Assembly (NCBI GenBank): GCA_025359585.1
Contig: JANYFX010000498.1
Coordinates: forward strand, 1-20,587
Length of the DNA stretch: 20,587 nt
Reading direction: 5' to 3'
From: Rhizobacter sp.
GTDB taxonomy: Bacteria; Pseudomonadota; Gammaproteobacteria; Burkholderiales; Burkholderiaceae_C
The notes under the pieces were generated by a model. It was not told the origin of the DNA, searched no databases, and saw only the letters and a program-made list of their open reading frames with translations. Made by a program: the position numbers and the translations under genes. Below are positions 8,078-15,516 of the stretch, piece after piece (positions within the stretch are counted from its first letter, which is position 1; each line of letters begins with the position of its first letter).

Positions 8078-8968
8078 TCAACCCGGCTTGCCGATCTCTG
8101 CGAGCACGAACTCGATGAAACAACGCGCCCGTGACGACAACACGCGCGTCTGCGGGTACACGATGTTGATGGGCATGGGTGTGGGGTAGTCGTCGGGCAG
8201 CAAGCGGCGAACCCGGCCGCGCGCGATGTCGTCGCCGACGACCCAGTGCGGCACGCGGGCAATGCCGACGTGGTGCAGCACGGCGCCGTACATCGCGTCC
8301 GCGCTGTTGACGCCCAGCGTGCTGGGCACCTCGATCGTCTGCCGCCCCTGTTCGGAGTCGAAGACCCAGCGGTTGCCCTTGGCGAAGCCGGTGTAGACGA
8401 TGCAGTTGTGCAGCAGCAGGTCGGTCGGGTGCCGCGGCTCGCCGTGGGTCGCGAGGTACTTCGGCGTTGCGACGATCAGGTGCTCGACGAGGCCGATCGA
8501 GCGCGCGATCAAGGTGCTGGAGGCCAGGTCGCCGATGCGAACGCCGAGTTCCACACCTCCCTCGATCAGGTTGACGGCCTGGTCGGTCAGCTGCACGTCG
8601 AGGCGCACGCGCGGGAAGGCGATCAGGAAGCGCGCGACGATCGGCATCAGGATGGCGCGGCCGTAGGAGTCGGGCAGCGAGATGCGAAGCAGCCCGCTCG
8701 GCTCGGCCCGCGCGCCGCCGATCGAAGAATGGATCGCGTCCGCCGCGTCCAGCAGGTGCTGCACGCCTTCGTAGAGCTGTGTGGCCTCGTGGGTCGGGTT
8801 CAGCTTGCGCGTGGTGCGCGCGAACAGCTGCACCTTGAGGCGGGCTTCCAGCGTGGCGATGTGCTTGCTGACCGTCGACTGGGTGAGCCCCAGTTCACGC
8901 CCGACCGCCGAGAAGCTGCCGAGTTCGTAGGCGCGTGCGAACGCGGTGTAGGCGATCAGGCTGGGCAT
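8078..8968 (-). CDS. LysR-family transcriptional regulator (CrgA-like), probable regulator of the sty-like operon
   Basis: The 296-residue protein has an N-terminal winged helix-turn-helix (GSFSAVGRELGLTQSTVSKH, about residues 17-36) followed by a periplasmic-binding-protein-like effector domain of the CrgA-like subgroup. Length and layout are typical for LysR regulators. It is divergent from the monooxygenase operon with only 103 bases between start codons, the classic arrangement for a LysR protein that controls its neighbour. Known styrene operons of Pseudomonas use the StyS/StyR two-component system, so this would be a different control logic. The effector is unknown. Confidence 0.92.
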   Translation of the reverse strand: MPSLIAYTAFARAYELGSFSAVGRELGLTQSTVSKHIATLEARLKVQLFARTTRKLNPTHEATQLYEGVQHLLDAADAIHSSIGGARAEPSGLLRISLPDSYGRAILMPIVARFLIAFPRVRLDVQLTDQAVNLIEGGVELGVRIGDLASSTLIARSIGLVEHLIVATPKYLATHGEPRHPTDLLLHNCIVYTGFAKGNRWVFDSEQGRQTIEVPSTLGVNSADAMYGAVLHHVGIARVPHWVVGDDIARGRVRRLLPDDYPTPMPINIVYPQTRVLSSRARCFIEFVLAEIGKPG

Positions 8969-9071
8969 CGTTTTATTCAGTCGCGAATCGAATGAATGAT
9001 ATCGAATCTCATGGCTTCCGCGACAGGTTCATCCTGACCAAAATCGAGCCACACAAGAACAGGAGACAACG
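8969..9071. promoter_or_regulatory. Divergent promoter/operator region between the LysR gene and the monooxygenase operon
   Basis: This 103-base gap must carry both divergent promoters. It is locally AT-richer than the flanking genes. It holds a dyad ATTCA-N13-TGAAT (8975-8997), a direct repeat ATCGAAT at 8987-8993 and 9001-9007 (14-base period), and four GAAT words within 8985-9007. These are plausible LysR contact sites, although they do not form a textbook T-N11-A box. The Shine-Dalgarno AGGAG at 9061-9065 sits 6 nt before the ATG of the monooxygenase. Confidence 0.55.
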
Positions 9072-10316
9072 ATGAGCAAGCGAATCGCGATCGTCGGCGG
9101 CGGGGCCGGTGGACTGCACCTCGGGCTGTACCTGCTGGCACGTGGCGTGCAAGTGACGATCCACACCGACCGCCGCCCGGAGGACTACCGGACGCAGCGC
9201 CTGTTGAACACGGTGGCGCACCACAGCATCACCATCGCCCGCGAAACCGAATTGGGCGTGAACCACTGGCCGACCGAGCAGTACGGCTACTACTGTCATT
9301 ACCACCATTTCGGCGGCGAGCAGCCGATCTTCTTCCGCGGCGACTTCAAGTCCGCCAGCCGCGCGGTCGACTACCGCGTCTACCTGCCACGGTTGATGCA
9401 GGACTTCGCCGAGCGCGGCGGTCACATCGAATACGCGGAGTTGAAGGCCGACGACGTGGCGCGCGTGGCTTCCGCGGCCGACCTCGTCGTGGTCTGCACC
9501 GGCAAGGGGCCGCTGGGCCAGATGTTCGAGCACGACGCGGCGCATTCGCCCTTCGACCGGCCCCAGCGCATGCTGTGTGTCGGCTTGTACAAGGGCGTGG
9601 CCGAAGAGCCGACGCGCAGCGTCACGATGTCGGTCTCGCCCGGCCAGGGCGAGCTGATCGACATTCCCACGCTGACCTTCGGCGGCATGGCACACGCGCT
9701 GTTGATGGAAAACGTGCCTGGCGGCGACATGGAGGTGCTCGCGAAGATGCGCTACGAAGACAACCCGCGCGCCTTCCTCGACACCGTGCTCGAGAAGCTG
9801 GAGAAACACCACCCGACGGTGTACCGCCGCGTCGACCGCAAGAGCTTCGACCTCGCCAACAGCCCGAACGACCTGCTGCAAGGTGGCGTGACGCCGACAG
9901 TGCGCCACACCCACGTGACGCTCGGTGGAGGCAAGCTGGCGATCGCGCTCGGCGACGTGCAGGCAATCGTCGATCCGCTGTGCGGCCAGGGCGCGAACAT
10001 CGCTTCTCATGCCGCGTTCGTGCTGGGTGAAGAGATCGTGCGCCAGTCGATCTACGACGAGCGCTTCTGCGAGACGGTCGATGCGAAACGGCGCGACCGC
10101 ATCCTCGGCGCGGCCCGCTGGACCAACCTGTTCCTGCAGCCGCCGTCGCCCGAGCTGATGCAACTCATCGGCACGATGAGCCAGGACCGCGCGCTGTGCG
10201 ACGAGTTCACCGACAACTTCAACCGGCCCGAGGCACAGTGGGACCGTCTGGCCAGCCCGCAGCGCATCCTGGCGTGGATCGGTGAGCACCGCGCACCCGC
10301 CGCGCTGGCGGCCTGA
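9072..10316 (+). CDS. styA: Styrene monooxygenase-type FAD-dependent oxygenase (StyA-like, two-component)
   Basis: The 414-residue protein (P. putida StyA is ~415) is a group E flavoprotein monooxygenase. Such enzymes use FADH2 supplied by a reductase to epoxidise styrene-like vinyl arenes or to oxidise indole. The Rossmann motif GGGAGG is at residues 9-14. RLLNTVAH (43-50), SRAVDYR (96-102) and the FAD-binding GDVQAIVDPLCGQGAN follow, and the C-terminal DEFTDNFNRPEAQWDR matches StyA closely. At StyA positions 46, 48, 50, 73, 76 and 96 it has N, V, H, Y, H and S. As I recall it, this is the set that marks styrene rather than indole monooxygenases. A good RBS precedes the ATG. It is the first gene of a four-gene operon. 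Confidence 0.93.
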   Translation: MSKRIAIVGGGAGGLHLGLYLLARGVQVTIHTDRRPEDYRTQRLLNTVAHHSITIARETELGVNHWPTEQYGYYCHYHHFGGEQPIFFRGDFKSASRAVDYRVYLPRLMQDFAERGGHIEYAELKADDVARVASAADLVVVCTGKGPLGQMFEHDAAHSPFDRPQRMLCVGLYKGVAEEPTRSVTMSVSPGQGELIDIPTLTFGGMAHALLMENVPGGDMEVLAKMRYEDNPRAFLDTVLEKLEKHHPTVYRRVDRKSFDLANSPNDLLQGGVTPTVRHTHVTLGGGKLAIALGDVQAIVDPLCGQGANIASHAAFVLGEEIVRQSIYDERFCETVDAKRRDRILGAARWTNLFLQPPSPELMQLIGTMSQDRALCDEFTDNFNRPEAQWDRLASPQRILAWIGEHRAPAALAA

Positions 10317-10328
10317 CGGGGCGATGCG

Positions 10329-10628
10329 ATGCACCGACTGCTCGTCACCTACCCCGTGCCGGTGGAGCCGAAGCGTTTCATGGACTACTACGCCGGCCAC
10401 CATGTTCCGCTCGCCCGCACGCTGCCCGGCTTGCTGGGCTGTCGCTGGATGCAGCCCGCAGCACTCGGGCCGGGTGCTCACTTCGTGTTGTTCGAGGCCG
10501 ACTTCGCGAGCGAGGCCGCGATGTTCGCCGCACTCGGTTCGCCCATCGGCGCACGGGTTGCGGCCGACGTGCCGAACTACTCGCCTGCCGGCGCAGCGCT
10601 GATGCACTACGAGGTGCCGGAGCGCTGA
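10329..10628 (+). CDS. EthD-domain protein (small dimeric alpha/beta-barrel)
   Basis: The 99-residue protein fits the EthD family: a beta-strand start (HRLLVTYP), then the typical helix motif FMDYYAGHHVPLARTLPG (about residues 17-34) with paired histidines, and an acidic FEADFASEAAMFAAL helix. EthD proteins are ferredoxin-like dimers that were first seen beside an ether-cleaving P450 system. Their biochemical role is usually unknown, but the fold includes isomerases, cyclases and cofactor-free oxygenases. It lies 12 nt after the oxygenase stop and 2 nt before the reductase start, so it is co-translated with both. That position suggests a role in handling the oxygenase product or in the redox partnership. 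Confidence 0.82.
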   Translation: MHRLLVTYPVPVEPKRFMDYYAGHHVPLARTLPGLLGCRWMQPAALGPGAHFVLFEADFASEAAMFAALGSPIGARVAADVPNYSPAGAALMHYEVPER

Positions 10629-10630
10629 AA

Positions 10631-11113
10631 ATGCCCCACACCGCGACCGCCCCCTGCGCTGACCCGGCACTGTTCCGTCAAAGCGTGTCCCGCTTCGCGA
10701 CCGGCATCGCGGTCGTCAGCTGCCTCGACGATTGCGACCGCCCGCACGGCATGACAATCAGCAGCTTCACGTCGATCAGCCTGGAACCCGCGACGGTGCT
10801 CGTGTCGCTGCGGCCCGGCCGCACGCATGCGCTGATCCGGCGGCGCGGCTGGTACGGCGTCAGCGTGCTCGGCGGTGACCAGGAACGCTGGTCGCGGCAC
10901 TTCAGCGGCCGGCCCCAGGACGGTCTGGACGTGGCCTGGCACATGAAGTCCCGCATGCCCGTGCTGCGTGATGCCCTGGCCTGGTTCGAATGCGAGGTCG
11001 ACAGCGTGCTGCAGGTGCACGACCACACGCTGTTCGTCGCGCGCGTGGTCGATTGCAACCATGCCAACGGTCACCCCTTGATGTTCTACGAGAGCCGCTA
11101 CCACCGGCCCTGA
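10631..11113 (+). CDS. styB: Flavin reductase-like protein, partner of the StyA-type oxygenase (StyB-like)
   Basis: The 160-residue protein is a short flavin reductase of the HpaC/StyB class. SRFATGIAVVSC (about residues 19-30), GMTISSFTSISLEPATVLVSL (about 40-60) and HFSGRPQDG (about 89-97) are the family signatures. It should reduce FAD with NAD(P)H and pass FADH2 to the oxygenase. The start follows the preceding TGA after 2 nt, with GGAG about 8 nt upstream inside the end of the EthD-like gene. The specific label StyB rests on context; the reductase family assignment itself is firm. Confidence 0.88.
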   Translation: MPHTATAPCADPALFRQSVSRFATGIAVVSCLDDCDRPHGMTISSFTSISLEPATVLVSLRPGRTHALIRRRGWYGVSVLGGDQERWSRHFSGRPQDGLDVAWHMKSRMPVLRDALAWFECEVDSVLQVHDHTLFVARVVDCNHANGHPLMFYESRYHRP

Positions 11114-11118
11114 CACCC

Positions 11119-11139
11119 GCCTGCGGCATCACCGCAGGC
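11119..11139 (+). other. Intercistronic hairpin just upstream of the aldehyde dehydrogenase RBS
   Basis: A perfect 8-bp stem (GCCTGCGG / CCGCAGGC) with a 5-nt loop CATCA sits in the 40-base gap between the reductase and dehydrogenase genes. It ends 4 nt before the GGAG ribosome binding site at 11144. There is no T-tract, so an mRNA processing or stability element, or modulation of translation, fits better than termination. Confidence 0.5.
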
Positions 11140-11153
11140 CCTTGGAGACACCG

Positions 11154-12587
11154 ATGAAGATCTACGACAACACCGTGGGCGGCCGCCGCATCGGCGCGCA
11201 ACGAACGTTTGAATCGTTCAACCCGGCCACCGGCGAGGCACTGGGCCGCGTGCCGCACTCGACACCCGAACAGGTGCGCGAAGCCGTGGCCACCGCCCGG
11301 GCTGCACAACCGGCCTGGGCCGCGCGACCGGATGCCGAGCGCAGGGCGCTGACGATGAAGATCGCCGAAGTGATTCGGGCCAATGCCGACTACCTGGCCG
11401 GCTGGGTGACGCGTGAGCAGGGCAAACCGCTCGGTGGCGTCGGCCCCGGCCAGGTGCCCGGCGCGCACTTCGAGTTGTTCGGTTGCCAGGTCTGGACCGA
11501 GGTGCCGGCAGGCCTGGAACTGCCGGTCGAGGTGGTCTTCGAGGACGCGACGCGGCGCGACGAACTGCACCGCAAGCCCTATGGCGTGATCGCCGCGATC
11601 GCGCCGTGGAACTGGCCGCTGCTGATCGCGGTTTGGCAGATCGTTCCGGCAATACGCGCCGGCAACACGGTCGTTCTCAAACCCTCCGAGTACACGAGCA
11701 TCGGCACGCTGGAAATGGTGCGGCTGATCGCGGAGGTGCTGCCACCCGGGGTGATCAACACCGTCAGCGGCCCCGGCGACGTGGGCGCCGCGCTGGTCGA
11801 CCAGCCGTACATCGACAAGATCATGTTCACCGGCTCGTCGGCCAGCGGTGTGAAGATCCTGGCGACCGCAGCCAGGCACTTGACGCCGACGACGATGGAG
11901 CTCGGCGGCAACGACGCTGCCATCGTGCTGCCCGACGCCGACCCGAAGGCGATCGCGATGGGCCTCTTCTGGGGCGCGTTCATCAACATGGGTCAAACCT
12001 GCGCCTGTGCGAAGCGGCTGTACGTGCACGAGAGCCTGCACGATGCGGTGGTCGCCGAGCTGAAGGCGATTGCCGAGTCCGTACCGATGGGTGACGGCCT
12101 GGAGGAAGGCATCGTGATGGGGCCGATCCAGAACCGCATGCAGTACAACAAGGTCGTGTCGCTGGTCGAGTCGGCCAGGTCCGAGGGTGGACAGATCGTC
12201 TGCGGAGGCACCGAGCGCGTCGGGCCCGGAAATTTCTATCCCCCGACGCTGATCACCGGGCTGACCGACGGGGCCCGCCTGGTCGACGAGGAACAGTTCG
12301 GCCCTGTGCTGCCGATCATCCGCTACGCCGATGTCGATCAGGCCATCGCCGGCGCGAACCGACTCGACGCGGGCCTCGGCGCTTCGGTGTGGTCGAGCAG
12401 TCTCGACACCGCCCGAGCGGTGGCATCGCGCCTGCAGGCTGGCACGGTCTGGATCAACCAGCACGGCACGATCCACCCGATGGTCCCGTTCGGCGGCACC
12501 AAGGGCTCCGGCTGGGATGTGGAGTTCGGCATCGACGGATTGAAGGCGGTAACGCAAGCAAGCGTTCTCAGCATCAACAAGGCTTAG
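11154..12587 (+). CDS. NAD(P)-dependent aldehyde dehydrogenase, probable phenylacetaldehyde-type
   Basis: The 477-residue protein is a standard ALDH-superfamily enzyme that oxidises an aldehyde to the acid. Key residues are visible: oxyanion Asn153 in PWNW, KPSEY near 176, Glu249 in MELGGND, the nucleophile Cys283 in GQTC, and EQFGPVLP in the C-terminal half. The ATG at 11154 is preferred over an in-frame TTG at 11142 because GGAG at 11144-11147 stands 6 nt before it. As last gene of the styA-like operon it could play the part of StyD (phenylacetaldehyde to phenylacetate). Substrate specificity cannot be read from the sequence. Confidence 0.92.
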   Translation: MKIYDNTVGGRRIGAQRTFESFNPATGEALGRVPHSTPEQVREAVATARAAQPAWAARPDAERRALTMKIAEVIRANADYLAGWVTREQGKPLGGVGPGQVPGAHFELFGCQVWTEVPAGLELPVEVVFEDATRRDELHRKPYGVIAAIAPWNWPLLIAVWQIVPAIRAGNTVVLKPSEYTSIGTLEMVRLIAEVLPPGVINTVSGPGDVGAALVDQPYIDKIMFTGSSASGVKILATAARHLTPTTMELGGNDAAIVLPDADPKAIAMGLFWGAFINMGQTCACAKRLYVHESLHDAVVAELKAIAESVPMGDGLEEGIVMGPIQNRMQYNKVVSLVESARSEGGQIVCGGTERVGPGNFYPPTLITGLTDGARLVDEEQFGPVLPIIRYADVDQAIAGANRLDAGLGASVWSSSLDTARAVASRLQAGTVWINQHGTIHPMVPFGGTKGSGWDVEFGIDGLKAVTQASVLSINKA

Positions 12588-12614
12588 CCGCACAGCCTCT
12601 CGCTTCACAAAGCA

Positions 12615-12640
12615 AAACGCCGTCCTTGCGGACGGCGTTT
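12615..12640. terminator. Bidirectional intrinsic terminator
   Basis: A perfect 11-bp stem (AAACGCCGTCC / GGACGGCGTTT) with a TTGC loop starts 27 bases after the aldehyde dehydrogenase stop. The T-richer tail is on the minus strand (GTTTTGCTTTG). It can end the plus-strand operon and the minus-strand tRNA transcript. Confidence 0.85.
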
Positions 12641-12677
12641 GCCAATTCGTTAGTTGTTGTTTTTGTTATTGAATTTG

Positions 12678-12754
<77 letters not shown>

Positions 12755-12766
12755 ACTGAGCCTGTG

Positions 12767-12772
12767 ACTATA
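12767..12772 (-). promoter_or_regulatory. Candidate -10 element (TATAGT) for tRNA-fMet
   Basis: TATAGT on the minus strand lies 12 bases upstream of the mature tRNA 5' end, in the short gap after dsbD. I find no good -35 hexamer at 16-18 nt, so the call is tentative. Transcription may also run in from dsbD. Confidence 0.4.
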
Positions 12773-12798
12773 GCACAAGCGCATCACGAAGCAGCTCG

Positions 12799-14649
12799 TC
12801 ACAGACCCGCGCGCGCCAAGGTCTGCAAGAAGCGCTGGCTGTTCTGGTAACCGATAACACGCGTGTCGTTGACCTCGCGGCCTTGCGCGTCGAAGAAGAT
12901 CGTGCCCGGCGGGCCAAAGAGCTGAAAGCGCTTGAGCAGTTCGCGATCCTGCACGTTGTTGGCCGTCACGTCGGCCTTGAGCAGCAGGGCGCCGGCGAGC
13001 TTCTTCTGCACCGCCGGGTCTATGAAGGTGAAGCGCTCCATCTCCTTGCACGAGACACACCAGTCGGCGTAGAAGTCGAGCATCACCGGGCGGCCGCTGG
13101 TGCGCAGCGCTTCGTCGAGCTCGGCCACGCTGCGAACCGTGTTGAACACCGGGCCGGCGTGCGCCGGCCCTGCGCCACCGCGCGCTGCCAGATGGGCCAG
13201 CGGCTGCAGCGGATCGGTACCGCCCGACGCCGCACCCACCATCTGCAGTAGGCCGCACACCGCGAGCACCGCGGCCGCGGCGCGGCGCCACAGGCTCTTC
13301 GACAACTCGCCGCGGTGCCCGCGGTGGTGGTAGGAGACGAGCAGCACGGCAGCGCCGATCAGCAGCGCGCCCCACAGGGCCAGCACCACGCCGGCCGGGA
13401 GGACCGACTGCACGGTCCACAGCGCCACGCCCAGCAGCAGCAGGCCGAAGAGGCGCTTCACTTCGGCCATCCAGCCGCCTGCGCGGGGCAGCAGCGCCCC
13501 GGCCGAGGCCCCAACGAGCAACAGAGGAATGCTCATGCCGGCCGCGAGCGAGAACAGCGCCGTGCCGCCGAGCCACACGTCGCGCGTCTGGCTCAGGTAG
13601 ACGAGCGCGCCGGCCAACGGGGCAGCGACACACGGGCTCACGATCAGGGCCGAGACGCCCCCCATCGCGAATACGCTGGCCAGGCGCCCGGCCGGGAGAC
13701 GCTGCGAGGCTTGCGTGAGCCGGCCGGTCAAGGCGCTCGGTAGCTGCAATTCGTAGGCCCCGAACATCGAAAGCGACAGCGTCACCAGCCCGGCAGCGAA
13801 CAGCGTCAACACCCAGGGGTTCTGCAGCGCCGCGGCCAGGCCCTCACCCGCCAGGCCTGCGGCCACACCGAGCGCGGTGTAGACCGTGGCCATGCCGAGC
13901 GAATAACTGAGCGCGAGCGAGAAGCCGCGTCCGCGCGACACATTCGCACCCTGGCCGACGATGATGGACGAGAGGATCGGCAACATCGGCAGCACGCAGG
14001 GCGTGAGCGAAAGCAGCACACCGGCGATGAAGAACACGCCGACGACGGACCAGAACTTGCCGCTGCGCAGCGCGGCGTCCATGCCCGAGCCGTCTGAAGA
14101 CGTCGTGCCTTCGACGGCGGCGCTCGTTGCCGCGGCTGGCGGAGCACTCGGATCGAGCGCAGCGCTTTCGCTGGCCGTCATCAAACGAGCCGTACCGTCT
14201 CCGCCATAGCCCGCCAGGCTGACGATCAGGCCGCGTTGCTGGGGCGGGTAACACAGGCCTTGATCGGCACAGCCCTGGTTCGACACCAGCAGCTGGAACT
14301 TCGGCTCGGCTTGCGTCACCGGCACGGTGATGTGCACCACGTCGCGGTGGGTTTCGACATTCTTCTGGAAGGTCTCGTCGAACTTGACCTTGCCTTTGGG
14401 GATGTCGGGCGTGCCCAGCGTGGCGCCGGTGGCAACGAACTTGAACTGCTCGCGGTAGAGGTAGTAGCCCGGGGCGACCGTGAAGGTGACTTCGACGGTG
14501 CGCTCGTCGGCCGCGCGGACCGCGAGCTTGAACGCGACATTGGGGTCGAGAAATTCGTCGGCCGCGCGCGCCGCCTGCGTCGCTGCGCACACGAACATCA
14601 GCGCCGCCACGAACCGCAGCCACCTGATCGGGAAAGTTCTCGTCCGCAT
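12799..14649 (-). CDS. dsbD: Thiol:disulfide interchange protein DsbD
   Basis: The 616-residue protein carries electrons from cytoplasmic thioredoxin across the inner membrane to periplasmic DsbC, DsbG and the cytochrome c maturation path. A signal peptide (about residues 1-29, ending TQAARA) leads to an N-terminal alpha domain with Cys127 and Cys133. A membrane domain of about eight segments follows, with Cys218 (LTPCVLP) and Cys340 (VSPCVAAP). A C-terminal thioredoxin-like domain has WCVSC, Cys531 and Cys534. All three redox pairs are intact. No clear Shine-Dalgarno precedes the ATG. The gene follows an ABC exporter by about 60 bases on the same strand. Confidence 0.96.
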   Translation of the reverse strand: MRTRTFPIRWLRFVAALMFVCAATQAARAADEFLDPNVAFKLAVRAADERTVEVTFTVAPGYYLYREQFKFVATGATLGTPDIPKGKVKFDETFQKNVETHRDVVHITVPVTQAEPKFQLLVSNQGCADQGLCYPPQQRGLIVSLAGYGGDGTARLMTASESAALDPSAPPAAATSAAVEGTTSSDGSGMDAALRSGKFWSVVGVFFIAGVLLSLTPCVLPMLPILSSIIVGQGANVSRGRGFSLALSYSLGMATVYTALGVAAGLAGEGLAAALQNPWVLTLFAAGLVTLSLSMFGAYELQLPSALTGRLTQASQRLPAGRLASVFAMGGVSALIVSPCVAAPLAGALVYLSQTRDVWLGGTALFSLAAGMSIPLLLVGASAGALLPRAGGWMAEVKRLFGLLLLGVALWTVQSVLPAGVVLALWGALLIGAAVLLVSYHHRGHRGELSKSLWRRAAAAVLAVCGLLQMVGAASGGTDPLQPLAHLAARGGAGPAHAGPVFNTVRSVAELDEALRTSGRPVMLDFYADWCVSCKEMERFTFIDPAVQKKLAGALLLKADVTANNVQDRELLKRFQLFGPPGTIFFDAQGREVNDTRVIGYQNSQRFLQTLARAGL

Positions 14650-14710
14650 GCTGTTGTTGTCGATGTTCGTGTGCCCGGAAAGACCTTGGTCGCGCGCCGA
14701 GGTTCCCGAA

Positions 14711-15496
14711 TTACTTGAAGAAGCGCCGGCGCGTCAGCACCAGCGCGAGATAGTAGCCACCGACCGCGTAGGCCGCGAGCACGCAGACCGGGCGCAACAC
14801 ATCGCCGATGGGCGTACCGAGAATCAGCGGGCGCACCAGCTCGACGGCAGCGGTGAGCGGCAGCACGTGGGCGACCGTCTGCAGCCAGCCCGGCATCTGC
14901 GAGATCGGAAAGTACACGCCCGACAGGAAGGTCATCGGCGTGATGACGAGCGTGAAGTAGTAGGTGAAGAAGTCGTAGCCCTTGGCCAGCGCGTTGAACA
15001 CGAGCGCGACCGACGCGAAGGTGACGCCTACCAGACCGAGCAGCGGCAGCGCCAGCAGCATCGTCGGCTCGCGGCTGATCCCCAGCACCCAGATCACGAC
15101 CATGATCGCGGCGACAGAGAACAGCGACTTGAACGCCGCCCACAGCATCTCGGCGAAGACGATGTCGTCGAGTGCGATCGGCGCGTTCATGATGCTGTCC
15201 CAGGTCTTCTGCATCTGCATGCGCGAGTAGGCCGAGTACAGCGCCTCGAAGGTCGCGGCCAAGGCGGCGCTGACGACGATGCTGCCCGAGGCGAGGAACT
15301 GGATGTAGGGCCGGCCGTCGATCTGCCCGATCATCGAACCCAGGCCGTAGCCGAAAGCCACCAGCGTGATCAGCGGCTCGGCGATGTTCCCGATCACGCT
15401 CGGCACGGCGAGCTTCTTCCACACCAGCAGGTTGCGCATGAACACCGGCCAGAAGCGGCGCGAGATGCTGGGAGCGGCGGTGAAGGAAACGAGCAT
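14711..15496 (-). CDS. ABC-2 type exporter permease (NodJ-like)
   Basis: The protein (261 residues from ATG 15496; 269 if a TTG at 15520 is used) has about six hydrophobic segments and the ABC-2/NodJ pattern, for example FWPVFMRNLLVWKKLAVPS at the start and FLSGVYFPISQMPGWLQ in the second half. It should form the membrane channel for the adjacent ATPase. The TTG option would overlap the ATPase stop; neither start has a strong Shine-Dalgarno, and ATG is chosen by preference. In rhizobia NodIJ exports Nod factor, but this family is widespread in Burkholderiales with unknown cargo. Confidence 0.88.
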   Translation of the reverse strand: MLVSFTAAPSISRRFWPVFMRNLLVWKKLAVPSVIGNIAEPLITLVAFGYGLGSMIGQIDGRPYIQFLASGSIVVSAALAATFEALYSAYSRMQMQKTWDSIMNAPIALDDIVFAEMLWAAFKSLFSVAAIMVVIWVLGISREPTMLLALPLLGLVGVTFASVALVFNALAKGYDFFTYYFTLVITPMTFLSGVYFPISQMPGWLQTVAHVLPLTAAVELVRPLILGTPIGDVLRPVCVLAAYAVGGYYLALVLTRRRFFK

Positions 15497-15516
15497 GGTG
15501 TTGTGTTGGCGGTGGC

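Noticed and set aside
9009..10670. A 553-codon minus-strand frame opposite the StyA-like gene
   Set aside because: Antisense shadow of a clear oxygenase gene, with low-complexity composition and no motifs.
10902..12608. A 568-codon minus-strand frame opposite the reductase and aldehyde dehydrogenase
   Set aside because: Antisense shadow; its C-terminus is Arg/Gly-rich and no domain is visible.
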